Positions 22,526-35,800 of a DNA stretch of 64,000 bases are shown here, piece by piece. This DNA comes from Tuctoria greenei (taxonomy: Eukaryota > Streptophyta > Magnoliopsida > Poales > Poaceae), in assembly GCA_036927565.1 (NCBI GenBank), contig JAYESD010000005.1, positions 95,148,301 through 95,212,300 of the forward strand, in the 5' to 3' direction. Positions within the stretch are counted from its first letter, which is position 1. Every line of letters starts with the position of its first letter. The notes beneath the pieces were generated by a model. The model ran no database searches. It worked only from the letters and a program-made list of their open reading frames with translations, and had not been told where the DNA came from. Both the position numbers and the translations under genes were made by a program.

Positions 22526-22528
22526 ATT

Positions 22529-22970
22529 TGTGACACCCGGTTCTGAAAATAATCCAAGCGCGACACACATGTGTGCCCAGGACGTTCAACACACACACGT
22601 GTGCATCACAAATGATATATACAAAATTACAATAGCACTAGCTCATAAATAGTACTTTTATTACAATATTCAAATAATCCTCAAATTACAACTATAATCG
22701 TCATTATCACTAATAGAATCTGTAGTGAAAATAATCTAAGCATTAAGCTAAGCAACTAAGCAAAAGGGATACAGCGTGGCTCCAAGCAATCCACAGGCAA
22801 GTCGATGGCACCACACAACCTAGTACTCCGCATTATCCTTAGAATACTCCCAAACATCACCTGAAACTATTGGTGGGGGGAATTGCAAGGGCGAGCACAT
22901 GTCGTAATCAGCAAGTGTGGGAAAATAATGACATGTAGCTTAAACAAGGAATGGTAATAAATAAGGGCTA
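22529..22970 (-). repeat. Gypsy-A 5' LTR, first fragment
   Basis: It starts TGTGACACCCGG on the plus strand directly beyond the primer site. It is cut at 22970 by the LARD; the sequence continues at 37803. Confidence 0.82.
22966..22970. repeat. Target-site duplication GGCTA, left copy (LARD)
   Basis: GGCTA precedes the LTR start TGTGGGGACC at 22971. An identical GGCTA follows the element at 37798-37802. Confidence 0.95.
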
Positions 22971-25900
22971 TGTGGGGACCGGAGTCCACACATCCGAGGA
23001 TCTCATCGCGTCGTGTCGTGCGATGCGGCACCTAACAGCACACAAAAAAAGGATACCAAAACATATAAAATTTTCATTTTATAAGAAGAAGAGTTTACAA
23101 AAGAGTGTACCACTAGGGTACACACGCAGCGGAAAATACATACTCACAATCTCACCTAACTGAGCAGGAGAGAAGATGTCCATGCCCTAGGACGATTCTC
23201 ACTAGCAACATGAAGAACATTCAGCAGTGGTGTGGTTCACATGAGATTTATATCGACACCTCGAGTCTCATGTACAACCTGAACTGTGGAAATAAAACTA
23301 ATACCTGCAAAAATCGTTAAAGCGCAAACGTGAGCATAAGGCTCAGCAAGACTAACTCATCTCACTAGACATATGCAGGGTGAATACTAAGCATAGGTAA
23401 GGTAAAGTATAAATAGACTCTCCTACAAGTGGATCCTTATATTCATATTTTAAGTAGCAAATGACATTCTTCAGGCACGACACATCATAGACTCCATAAT
23501 CAAACAAGAAACGCTTTGCCGATGATATGACATGCCAAAAGCACATACTGCTATTACAGGTAAAGTATGGGGAAACTATAAACTTTTAATTGTACTATCT
23601 CTAAGTCACACAAGGTTGCAAAGCAATTATAATTCAATACAATATATTTTTCTAACTTCTTTAGTATTTACTACGTCACAGCTCAGTGAACAAGTGGTAC
23701 TCTGTTACCGCGAGGGACGGTGATTGCAATCAGGACACACCCGGACAACACGACACATACGTCGTTCGGAAGTGTTAGCGAGTACACCTGTACCAACGTA
23801 ACACTTCAGTACTAGGCGTATATGGCCACCTTTCACAAGAAACCCGAACGCCGAGCCCGTCTCACCTCCGCGAACAGAAGGTCTCCGCATGGAACACCTC
23901 ATGTGTCCGCCAACCGATTTACACCTTATTGTCCTCAACCCACCCCTATCGATGGTGAGTTAATGGGCCTCGACATCCCAGTTATCGAGTTACGTCAGTT
24001 TACTAGATTCCATATGTCCATTATGTCGCCAGTACAAGTCAAGCTTGTTCGAAGGGGCCGCATATGGACGGGCCTTAACCGACACAGACGGGGCTACCAA
24101 TCCATCTCCCAACACCTGCCTCGTCATTACTGACCAGGCACGATGTGAGCAAACCAACCTACACAAATCCCCGTCCATGTCTCATATTAAAGAGTTAACG
24201 TTATGGTAACAACTCGTGAGTAGGTTTCCCTCACTCGACTTCTCTCGCATGTAGAATTCAACTACTTGACTTGTTATTAGTAAAATGTGACCAATCTCGC
24301 GAGTAGTATCCGACATACTCGACTTCTACCGATCTTCTAACTAAACATTAAGCATAGCAATATAAATTGAGGGGGTCTTATACTACCCATCCACTTCAAG
24401 GATTATTTGGTCATGCATGTGGGGTATTCAATCAACATAGACCTAATGCACATATTAAGTCTATTAAATACAGTGTGTATAAAAGCAAAACTTTAAAGGG
24501 CACTTAAATGCAAACCGGGGCTTGCCTTAGTTTGCGACTCGAATAAATGTCAAATGTTAGTGGTCCTTCTGTGCAAACTCCGCCAAGGACTTCAAGTGGA
24601 CACCCTGGCATTCTCCTCCAAGCGAAGTTTCTTGTCTATCACCTATCGACACGTTCCTATCGACATGACATGCATATAAGTAATTAAGTAGTTTAATAAT
24701 AGACTCCACGGGGTTGTGTAAACTTTAAGAACGATAAGTTTGACTAGGAAGGACATATATGCCTCGGTTGTGTGGGTAACCAGAGGATGAGTCAAGGTGG
24801 ACATAGTAGTGTCGGTATGAACTGAAAGGTACAACATAAAGCTACATTGCAACTTAGCATACCACACTTCAAGCTATGCCACGCGAGATTGACAAATCTG
24901 AATGGTGAAGAAGTGTTAGGCGGAGAAGTGTAAGGACGACCAAAGACTCAAGGTGGAACATCGAAATCTTGAGTATGAGTGGAGTGTACAAGGCGAAGGT
25001 CGCGATTTAACAGTCGACAATGAAATTGACTTAACTAATAAAGGAGTAAACCTAGTTAAGTGAGCAGTGCTGTCGTAGGGTCCTGACTTAGGATGAACCA
25101 TGATGGAACCTAACGACACTTGGGAATGAATTGAGATCAACATGGCCTGGACTTAAGAAGTCATTACAAGCACTGTTAACCTAGCATGAGTACCAAGACA
25201 ATGTTCAAACCGCTTTTAGGTAAACCAGTTGCTACGACTAACGTCGCAAGCATTGTTCAGGTGCTTACACGATGACACTAATGTAGTGTCTCCCGCAAGC
25301 TTGTCCAGGTGGGCTCGGTAAGCTCTCGGGACTTAAACTTGATGCGAGACCTTGCCGTGAAGGCATGCATTGCCATCTCGAGAAGATCGTCTTAGCGACG
25401 TCCACATAAACCTGGACTCGTCAATGGGGTGAGCGGAATCCCGAACACCACCTTGTGAGTCTTAAGGCTACTGACGTCGACTCGATTGTTGATAAGTGAC
25501 TCGACGAACTTGTCATCGATGAGTGGTACACCAAGTTAACCAATCCTCTGATCGGTTAGGGAACATCCTCGACACAACCAAGGAACTCTTATCCAAGGTT
25601 CCCCTTGGTCTAGTTCTCCTTGTTGGTCGCAACGTTCTTGCATACCTCTACCCCAGGTCATCAGTGATCACCGACACACCTGGTTTGACCTAGAAGACAT
25701 TTCATTGAGCACCTTGGCTACAGCCAGGACTCGACGAGTCTCGCCTCGACTAAACCCTAATTTGGCTAAACGGCCATCGACCTTTGTGTCGGGGTTGTGT
25801 TCTAGCATCATGTACGTTACAAGCATCCTTCATCTCGATGCCAGGACACGATGATGGCTCAAAACGTCACGACGATGTTATGTGGTCAATGACGTCGACA

Positions 25901-27918
25901 CGGCTCATGGTGGAGCATCACGAGCACGCACGGACAGGCCAACGTGATACTAACGACAAAGGAGGTCAACTTAGGGATTTCTATAGGAACGATATCAATG
26001 CGAAACATGGACGTACGACTTGACGACACATGAGTACCATTAGCGATCACGATGAACGGACCTCGGTGATGTCAAACAAGTCATTTTAGGGCAAGGTCAC
26101 CTTGTAGGCATTTCGCCAAATATCTTGGGGTTGTACTTGATTTCCGTCGCTTCATCACCATTCAAAGGGCATCTTGGTACTTAGGCTTGTCGGTTGCAAC
26201 ATCATCCTACCCCTACATCATAGACCAGTTCTAAACATCAACAAAGTTGGTTCTTTCCTCGTGAACATTTCATCGAACACCTTGGCTGCAGCACAGTTCA
26301 ACTAACCTTTGCACAAATCAGAGCTAACCTTGAACCAGTTGTTGATACCATTGTGTCAAAGGCGTGTTCCTTCATATCCTCTGTCACAAACATCACTTAC
26401 TTCTCTGCGAGGACGGGACCTATGAGCAGAACGCCATGACGACGGAAAGTAGGCAACAACGTCGATGCATAGCCGATGTGGCCTAACTTCGAACGCGAGC
26501 ATAGCCTTGCTGGTTGCCTAGAGGTGGACTTGGAACATGCTGTAGCATTGCCGTGGGGTGGAGATACGACAGCGATGGCACGAATGATTGGCGCCGCAGA
26601 AAGAACGGGCTTGGACAGCGGTGCGGCCATAGGGCACGGCCGGCGAACACGCAGCAGGGTGGCGGCGAGGGAGGCGCGCGGGCAGGCGGCAAAGCGGCGC
26701 TGTGCGCGACATTGGCGGCGCGTGGGGGCGACGCCGGCGAGGAACCGACGCATGGACGACAGGGCACCAGAGGTGGCGGTGCACATGCAGGGGCACGGCG
26801 AGGGCGACACGAGCCGATGAGCAGGGTGACGAGCCGTCGGGGCGGTGGTGCGCTCGCGAGCTTGTGGCGCCGTCGGTGGTGAAGGAAGCGGGCGCCTGCG
26901 CGGGCCGACGGCCGAGCGCGGGGCAGGGCGCCGTCGGGAGCGGTCAGGGCGAGCGCCGCGTCGGCGGTGCGTGGACGGACGCGGAAGGGAGGGGGTGCGC
27001 AGGCCGGGAGAGGAGCGCCGGAGGCGAGCAGTGTGCCGTGGATAGGACCGGGAGAAGGCAGGCGCTGGGATAAGTACCGACGTTTTCATCGCTGTGGCAA
27101 TCGCGATGGCTCATGCATGGAATCGGTGTCATGCTGTGGGCAGTGCCGACCTGACTTGTGGGCACCACCTGTGGGACCCACCTCCCTCCTTCTTATCTCC
27201 ATTCTAACTGCAATTAAATATGTAACAGGCTCTAAAAGTGTTAAAAGTAGGCAGGGACACTAAACAAAATATGAGGAATTTATGGGGCAAATCAATTTCA
27301 GTATTTGGTAAAGTTTCAAACAAATTCAAATTTTGAATTTGAATTCAAGTGGTGATACTTGGCTCAATGAAATAAATAGTAGATTAGGTTCAAAAATCCT
27401 GAAACTTTGAAGTTACCCTTTTTAAACTATAAGGGACCTCAGGAAAAATTTGGAGTTGATTTGGACAAGATTAAGTACAAAGTTTTAAATTTGAAGTCGA
27501 CTCTGATTAAACTCTCAGTACGTGTCCAATAAATGGAAAATGTGCTTCAAAAATTTTGAAACTTTACCGAGAGTCTATTTGGAATATTAGAAGGTCATGG
27601 AAAAATTTAAAGCCTTAGATTTGAATTTTTGTGAATGTCCCATTTTAGGGTTGGAATAATTCATTTTTCTTTCTCTCCATTTTGTTTTCTTTTCTCCTTT
27701 AATTTTTCATTGAAAATGTGAATACCTAGAAATTAAGAATTTTACCCCTTAAGTTCCAAATACATTAGCAACCCTGTTCTATATGTAACAGGTTCCTATT
27801 TTTAGTGAACATTGGTTAACTCATATGGTTCATGTGAGTTTGGATTTCCAGGTCCACTTTCAAAATTTTTAAGTTCGCATTTTTGCGTTTTTGTTCTTCT
27901 AAAAAGCGGGCTTTTACA
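22971..27918 (-). repeat. LARD 3' LTR (left)
   Basis: It starts TGTGGGGACCGGAG and ends GGGCTTTTACA. Most of it is AT-rich and non-coding, except a GC-rich block at 26470-27190. Open frames in that block are Arg/Pro/Ala-rich and not conserved in frame with the other LTR, so I do not call them genes. Confidence 0.93.
26470..27190. other. GC-rich block inside the LARD LTR (left copy)
   Basis: The composition shifts abruptly to GC-rich with many CpG (CGGCGGCG-like runs) within an AT-rich LTR. The counterpart is 36310-37050. Read on the minus strand it lies 0.7-1.4 kb into the LTR. Open frames on both strands are low-complexity and frameshifted between copies. It could be a promoter or leader CpG island, or a captured gene edge; I cannot decide. 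Confidence 0.65.
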
Positions 27919-27933
27919 ATCCTTCCCCCTTAA
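27919..27933 (-). other. LARD polypurine tract
   Basis: The plus strand reads ATCCTTCCCCCTTA directly after the LTR; on the minus strand this is a purine run ending at the 3' LTR start, the normal plus-strand primer position. Confidence 0.85.
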
Positions 27934-30737
27934 AGGAATCTCGTCCCGAGATTCTAACAAGTAGAATAACAAAAACGATGAGGGAACGTTCCGTAAAAGA
28001 GGGTCATTGACTAAGGAAAATGACAATGCCCTTAAAGACTTGGGTTCTACGAAATAGTGATTATCTTCAAGCATCTTAAGAAATTCTAAAGTTTGCTTCA
28101 AGTGATTCCAATTTTTAGGTTGATAACCTTAACAGGACGCTCGACATGACAATGTCACATTGTAAAACCTTCACGTCTGTTACTGACCCTTTATTGTTGA
28201 ACTCTTACACTGACATGACATCTTGTTCTATCCTAGTCTTGACTTGAAGAATTTGCACTGGTTCTTTGCTTCTCTTGGTCACCTTGATAGTTTGAAACTA
28301 TCCTTGTATTAATTCTTGGTTGCTTGCTTGGTTTTACATAGGTCCTTATAACTTAATGTGGTATTTCCCCTGACATGAGTTAAGATGGTTTACGAGGTTA
28401 AACAACAATCATTAACCTCATTTGATGTTTAGTCAACCATAGGATACCTTAGCTGTATCATAAGAGTAGCAAAGCACTCAACATTCTTATGTAATCAAAA
28501 CAGCAGGAATACTGAAGATATGGCGACTACAAGTTTTTGGGTATATCAACGTCTTCAAACAATAGAAATAGAAGATGAAGACCCTTTGCGGTGGCACAGG
28601 AGGATTTAAGGATTCAGCATCCTCATATGTTTCAACACAGCAAAGAACTCAATCATATGGTAACTACAAGGTAATTAGTGTAGCAAGGTTACCATATAAT
28701 ACCACAAGATCTCAGATGGACCCAAAGAGTTTCACGAGGTTGACAATCGAACGGTATCCTCACGAGTAAGGAGATTTTATGGACTTTACGAGGTTGATCA
28801 TCGAACTGATGACCACTTGATGACGAACGGTATAGTTGAAATAATCAAGGTACTTGAACCTAAACAAGTCAAGGATGGAAGTTCAAGTGTTTGTTTAGTT
28901 GCAAGGAAGGTTGAGTGATCGGTTGCCCAGGTATCACAAAATAGAAAGAAGATCAACAATGTAAGAAGTCAAATGAATATGGTAAAATGATCGTAGTCAT
29001 TAGACACCTTAGAGTAGTTTGAATGGAGTACACAATCTTGCTCTAAATTTTAGTATTATCGTCAATTCCATCATTGGTGGTACATTGGTAATGATGCTTC
29101 ATGATGCATCATATGTTGTGTGGTGCAATGAATATGAACATGGTATGGTGCAAATGGTGCATATGTATGGTGTAGTAGCTGTTATAGTTTGAGCAAGACT
29201 AAATGAACCACACCCACAAAACTTATGTACTGACTGATGATTTGCAAAGATTGGATACTGTGGTCGTGAAAGACACTCAATGAGTAGCGTTACTTTCATG
29301 ACTCGACCACAGTTAAGGAATTCATAACAGAACGATTGACAAAGAATGTGGGAAATATACCACGTTACCTCGACCTTTCGAAAGCTTGTTCATGTTCTAC
29401 TCAACTTTATTGTATCTTCATCAGGAGAAAAACAACTAACTATATGTCTCTAGTGATACTTCACTTAACCTTCGCTTCGATTCTGGCAAGAGGAACTGAT
29501 ATCCTTATCGATCACTTTAGTGGAGTTGAAGTCACACTTCTTCTTAGAGTAAATCAATCTGGTGGTAGAGGTTGGATCCTCTTGAAGATGTAATCTTAAT
29601 TGATCGTCTTCTTGTTGACACGACTTGTTGTAACCAAGGTTGATGGTTGAGCACCACTATTACTTAAGTGCTCACCTTCCCCCTTAGAGTTTTGAACCAG
29701 GATGTCGAAGCGTACTTCAAACAATCCTCATGGGAATATGAGATGCAACTCGAGTAATTGCGACCTGTGTTCAACATCACAAGATGTGATGTGGCAAGTC
29801 ATATAAATCAGACACTAGTATGTCTATCCATGAGAAAAGGCTTCGAATGAGTTTAACACTCCATTCAACTTGATAAATAGTTAAGTCCTAACTCTTGGTC
29901 GGTTACGACACTCCTCGAGTTGAAATCGAGAACCGAATGCCTAACAAAAACCAAAAGGTTCACACTGGCCAGGCTATGGTGACAAACGACCAGCCTGGAC
30001 GCAAACTCGATTTTTTTCCAGTTAATGGCAAAATCAGATCTCAAGGTGAATAACAAAGTTAAAGAACACTTCAAGTCCTTTCCAAAAAGTATTGGTTTGC
30101 CTCTAGATCATCCCTGGTTTGCATGTTATGCTATTTTAAAGTCAGCAGAATTTTTCTGCACTTTCAGCAGAACCTGCTTAAAAAGTAGCACTTTTGATCT
30201 AAAGTTTTCTGGCTGTCCTGATGGAAATCTGGAAATATTATTATTGATAAAGTTGTAGTCAATGTAATAAGCTTTCCATAATGTATTTATTTGTCTTCAT
30301 ATAAGTTTTTTTTAAGAGATATGCATTTTTAAAGTTTGCTGAAATTTCAGCATTCAGACCTTTATATTCAGTTCAGATTGACCACATTGTATTCAAACTC
30401 GATTTGGAAAAAGTAGACAACAGATTCAGGTCTGGAGCCAATTACAAAAATTGTAGCTGACTCACTAACCTGTCCAACGGTTACTCGCACGACACCATTG
30501 GATGCAAAATCTGCTAGTTATGGGTCACATTCAGAAAAGTTCAGAGTACTGTCTAGTTTCTGTAGTCCCGGACAGTTTCTGCGATTTCCCAAATTTCACC
30601 CACTTAAGGAACGATTTTGGTATTGATATGAATAGAGAAATTGTAGAGAACTTCCAAATATTTCTAAAGAGTACTTACTTGCCCTCGTAGCACTTCTGGT
30701 TGAGAAGATATGGCATTTGCAAGTTGACAGTTTTTCA

Positions 30738-31690
30738 GAAAACTTGGACAGCACCTCCTTTGTTTAAGGATGATTTTGTCCACAATTTTCAGATATACAA
30801 ATATCAACATTTGCAAAAATAACACATAGCAAACTTGTTGCATACATTATCAAGATTCCATAAAGGTAAAACCCGAAGCCAATCGATGATCCTACTCAAA
30901 AGCTAGGGTCTAAACAACAACTAAATCCAATTCTGTCAGATTCGGAAATGTCACGACACCTTAAACGATACTTCGATTTAGACCATGTTATTGCGAGTTT
31001 TAGCCGTTGTGTTGAATAGGAAGTCGATAGAGGACTCTTTAAGCCTTACATACATGTATAAACATGCATAGGTTGCATTTCTAGTTTAAGAGTTATGGCC
31101 ATTCAAAGTTCAGAATTTTTTTTCTGACTGTTTCAGATAGGACCTATATACATGTACTATATTCAACTCCAGTTTCTAATTAGTTCTAAACTGATTTTGA
31201 GGTAACATTGAATAACAAAGTTGTATAATATCTCTTCCCCTTTCCATAAATGTATAATAATGGAATAGAAGAGCTTTCTACAAGGAAATATGGCAAAAAT
31301 TCAGATACTGGTCCATGTAGTTTCAGAACAGCAGCTGCTGTGATAACGGTGCATTTTCATCACCATAAAAGCGTATTTTGGCTTGGAGGTCAATAAAAAA
31401 ACTTATAGAAGACTTCAAAAGCTTTCCAAAAATTATTCACTTGCCTCCAAAGCCCTCCAGGTTGAAGAGATACGCATTTTTGAAGTGGAACAATCGGTTC
31501 AGGTTTCAGAATTTAGTTTGATAGATTATGGTTATTCAAAGCTGATTTGGCCACTGATTTTCAGATGGATAACCTCACAATTTGACAGCAAGTCCCATTA
31601 CAAACTTGTTTACAAGTCGCAAGGTTTCCAGAAATGTATTACACGAAGGTATTCGACGATTCTACAAAGAATTATGGTTGAAATGCCGAG
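30738..31690. repeat. Module shared with CACTA-2 (LARD copy)
   Basis: It aligns collinearly with 57905-58850 in the same orientation. Shared words include TTGTCCACAATTTTCA, ACGACACCTTAAACG, TACTTCGATTTAGACC, TATGCATAGGTTGC and TTTCTAATTAGTTCTAAAC. It is diverged but unmistakable over about 950 bases. Confidence 0.88.
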
Positions 31691-32804
31691 GCTAGATCAT
31701 TATATCAAAGAGGTGAAGAAATGCTGGTTTCTAATGATTTGGACGAGTTTCCCCAGTGTTGTTCTGTCCAACTCGTCCAAAGAGAAATCGTCGAGGACCT
31801 GAAGATCTCCCCCATCCCTATAGCATACTACGATATCCTATGAAGTTTAACTAGAAGCACATCTTGACATAATCGAGCTAGATTCCGTCAAGACTACACA
31901 AAAGCCTTAATCTTCATCCTTCTTCACATTGTACGTTCCATGTCAAAACTTTGATCCAAATCTGACCAGCAACTGGTAGTTGGATCTTACAAGATGATGA
32001 TGAAGCCACTCTTTCATGGGGGATGGTCAAAGTATCAAATGTGATACTAACGGTACTACGTGTCTTACCAAAAGAAAAGTCTAACCCAATATATCCGGAT
32101 ACGTCTATAGGTGGTCCTAATATCGATCACTCACAAACGTTTGCTACACGGGTCGCTACCGGAGTTAGTGTACCTGCAGAAGACAAACAATCCCCTTTCA
32201 CACCTTCACACCTCAAGGACGGCACGGGGAAACACGACAGGCAATTACAATAATATATATAATCAAAAGTAAATGCATACGACTCTAGTGTGAGTCGCCC
32301 TCGAGCGAAGTCATGTCTCGAGGTACATGGTTGTACTATGTCTGTACAGCAAAGACTCCCGCACGAACCGGCTTATACACGCTCGGGCATACGTGTTTCG
32401 CATGCTCCCATAGAACATGAATAGTTCTAGAGATGCATACTATCTGGTTATACACCACCCGACGGGGGCTCCCACTAATTTTGTGTCACGCTTGGGTACC
32501 ACGTGTCATATGTTCTCAGAAACATGGAAAGTTTCAGAGACTCATATTAACTTTCCATGCTAAGCCACGGAAATTTCACATATCACATCTCGTATGCAGA
32601 GTTTACCGAGATTGATCCGCTCTCGGTGGCGTACCTTACCTCTTACCTTGAAGACGGAGCGTCGTTACAGAATAATATAACAAGTTAGTTCACCACCTTT
32701 ATAACTTATACTAGTAATAGTCCTTAATGGGCATATAGCTAATCCTCACTCGACTACTTCGGAGTTTTCGAAAATAGACTCTTTTCGAGTGTGCTATTCC
32801 CAAT

Positions 32805-32819
32805 GAAGCTTTGATACCA
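32805..32819 (-). other. LARD primer-binding site (tRNA-iMet-like)
   Basis: The minus strand reads TGGTATCAAAGCTTC, four bases inside the 5' LTR. It differs by one base in the first 12 from the usual TGGTATCAGAGC. Confidence 0.88.
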
Positions 32820-32823
32820 TGTC

Positions 32824-35800
32824 TGTGGGGACCCGAGTCCACACATCTGAGGATCTCATTGGGTGGTGCCGTGCGATGCAGCACCTAACAACACACACAA
32901 AATGGATACCAAAACATATAAAGTTTTCATTTTATAAGAAGAAGAGTTTATAAAAGAGTGTACCACAGGGGTACACATGCAGCGGAAAATACATACTCAC
33001 AATCTCACCTAACTGAGCAGGAGAGAAGACGTCCATGCCCTAGGACGATTCTCACTAGCAACATGAAGGACATTCAGCAGCGGCATGGTTCACATGAGAT
33101 TTATCTCGAGACCTCGAGTCTCATGTACAACCTGAACAGCAGAAATAAAACTAATACCTGCAAAAATCGTTAAAGCGCAAACGTGAGCATAAGGCTCACC
33201 AAGACTAACCCATCTCTCTAAACATATGCAGGGTGAATACTAAGCATAGGTAAGGTAAAGCATAAATAGACTCGCCTACAAGTGGATCCTTATATTCATA
33301 TTTTAAGTAGCAAATGACATTCTTCAGGCACGACACATCATAGACTCCACAATCAAACAAGAAACGCTTTGCCGATGATATGACATGCCAAAAGCACATA
33401 CTGCTATTACAAATAAAGTATGGGGAAACTGTAAACTTTTAATTGTACTATCTCTAAGTCACACAAGGTTGCAAAGCAATTATAATTCAATACAATATAT
33501 TTTTCTGGCTTCTTTAGTATTTACTACGTCACAACTCAGTGAACAAGTGGTACTCTATTACCACGAGGGATGGTGATTGCAATCAGGACACACCCGGACA
33601 ACACGACACAAACGTCATTCGGAAGTGTCAGCGAGTACACCTGTACCTAAGTAACACTTCAGTACTAGGCGTATATGGCCACCTTTCACAAGAAACCCGA
33701 ATGCCGAGCCCATCTCACCTCCGCGAACAGAAGGTCTCCGCACGGAACACCTCATGTGTGCACCGACCGATTTACACCTTACTGTCCTCAACCCACCCCT
33801 ATCAATGGTGAGTTAATGGGCCTCGACATCCCAGTTATCGAGTTACGTTAATTTACTGGATTCCATATGTCCATTATGTCACCGGTACAAGTCAAGCTTG
33901 TTCGAAGGAGCCGCATACGGACGGGCCTTAACCGACACAGATGGGGCTACCAATCCATTTCCCAACACCTGTCTCGTCAGTACCAACCCAGGCAAGATGT
34001 GAGCAAACCAACCTACACAAATCCCCGTCCACGTCTCATATTAAAGAGTTAATGTTATGGTAACAACTCGCGAGTAGGTTCCCTCACTCGACTTCTCTCG
34101 CAAGTAGAATTCAACTACTTGACTTGTGATCAGTAAAATGTGACGAATCTCGCGAGTAGTATCCGACATACTCGACTTCAACCGATCTTCTAACTAAACA
34201 TTAAGCATAGCTATATAAATCGAGGGGGTCTTATACTACCCATCCACTTCAAGGATTATTTGGTCATGCATGTGGGGTATTCAATCAACATAGACCTAAT
34301 GCACTAAGTCTATTTAATACAGTGTGTATAAAAGCAAAACTTTAAAAGGCACTTAAATGCAAACCGGGGCTTACCTTAGTTTGCGACTCGAATAAATGTC
34401 AAATGTTAGTGGTCCTTCTGTGTAGACTCCGCCAAGGACTTCAAGTGGACACCCTGGCATTCTCCTCCTAGCGGAGTTTCTTGTCGATCACCTATCAGCA
34501 AGTTCCTATCGACATGATATGCATATAAGTAATTAAGTAGTTTAATAATAGACTCAACGGGGTTGTGTAAACTTTAAGAACGAGGAGTTTGACTAGGAAG
34601 GACAGATATGCCTCAGTTGTGTGGGTAACCAGAGGATGAGTCAAGGTGGACATAGTAGTGTCGGTATGAACTGAAAGGTACAACATAAATCTACATTGCA
34701 ACTTAGCATACCACACTTCAAGCTATGCCACGCAAGATTGACAAATCTGAATGGTGAAGAAGTGTTAGGCGGAGAAGTGTAAGGACGACCAAATACTCAA
34801 GGTGGAACGTCGAAATCTTGAGTATGAGTGGAGTGTACAAGACGAAGGTCGCGATTTAACAGTCGACCAATGAACTTGACTTAACTCATAAAGGAGTGAA
34901 CCTAGTTAAGTGAGCAGTGCTGTCGTAGGGTTCTGACTTAGGATGAACCATGATGGAACCTAACGACACTTGGGACTGAATTGAGATCAACATGGCTTGG
35001 ACTTAAGAAGTCATTCTGTTAACCTAGCATGAGTACCAAGACAACATTCAAACCGCTTTTAGGTAAACCAGTTGCTACGACTAACGTCGCAAGCATCATT
35101 CAGGTGCTTACACGATGACACTAATGTAGTGTCTCCCGCAAGCTTGTCCAGGTGAGCTCGGTAAGCTCTCGGGACTTAAACATGATGCGAGACCTTGCCG
35201 TAAAGGCATGCTTTTCCATCTCGAGAAGATCATCTTAGCGACGTCCACATCAACCCGGACTCGTCAATGGGGTGAGCGGAATCCCGAACACCACCGTGTG
35301 AGTCTTAAGGCTAGTGATGTCGACTCGGTTGTTGATAAGCAACTAGACGAACTTGTCATCGATGAGTGGTACACCAAGTTAACCAATCCTATGATCGGTT
35401 AGGGAACATCCTCGACACAACCAAGGAACTCTTATCCAAGGTTCCCCTTGGTCTAGTTCTCCTTGTTGGTCGCAACGTTCTTGCATACCCCTACCCCAGG
35501 TCATCGGTGATCACCGACACACCTGGTTTGACCTAGAAGACATTTCATTGAGCACCTTGGCTACACCCAGGACTCGACGAGTCTCGCCTCGACTAAACCT
35601 TAATTTTGCTAAACGACCATCGACCGTTGTGTCGGGGTTGTGTTCCAGCATCATGTACGTTACAAGCATCCTTCATCTCGATGCCAGGACACGATGATGG
35701 CTCAAAATGTCACGACGACGTTATGTGTCAATGACGTCAACACGGCTCATGGGGGAGCATCACGAGCACGCACGGACAGGCCAACATGATACTAACGACA

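Larger units (their letters stand above)
16288..22528 (-). mobile_element. Gypsy-A: Ty3/Gypsy (Tekay-like) internal region, interrupted
   Basis: In minus-strand order: primer site, gag, protease, RT, RNase H, integrase, with RT before integrase as in Gypsy. A solo Copia-1-family LTR (18011-19558) splits RNase H. The integrase end, with any chromodomain, and the 3' LTR are missing at the junction with Gypsy-B sequence near 16287. The 5' LTR begins at 22529 and is split by the LARD. Sequence blocks resemble the Tekay chromovirus lineage of grasses; the lineage call is from memory. Confidence 0.9.
27919..32823 (-). other. LARD non-coding interior
   Basis: 4.9 kb without gag, protease, RT or integrase homology in any frame. 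The longest open frame (139 codons, plus strand 31383-31802) resembles nothing. From about 30000 to 31500 it shows diverged repeats built on the words GAGGACTCT, CTTTCCA, TTGCCTC and GAGATATGCATTTTTAAAG. The part 30738-31690 is clearly related to 57905-58850 in CACTA-2. Confidence 0.8.

Noticed and set aside
26397..27089. 230-codon minus-strand open frame in the LARD LTR (and relatives at 36240-36842, 36326-37039)
   Set aside because: Arg/Pro/Ala-rich low-complexity product of a GC-rich block; open on several frames and both strands; not conserved in frame between the two LTRs; no recognisable domain.
27318..27343. AT-rich near-palindrome (AAATTCAAATTTTGAATTT) in both LARD LTRs
   Set aside because: Common by chance in AT-rich DNA; present in both LTRs only because they are copies.
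31383..31802. 139-codon plus-strand open frame in the LARD interior
   Set aside because: No domain; the related CACTA-2 sequence at 58550-58850 carries stops in the same frame, so it is not a conserved protein.
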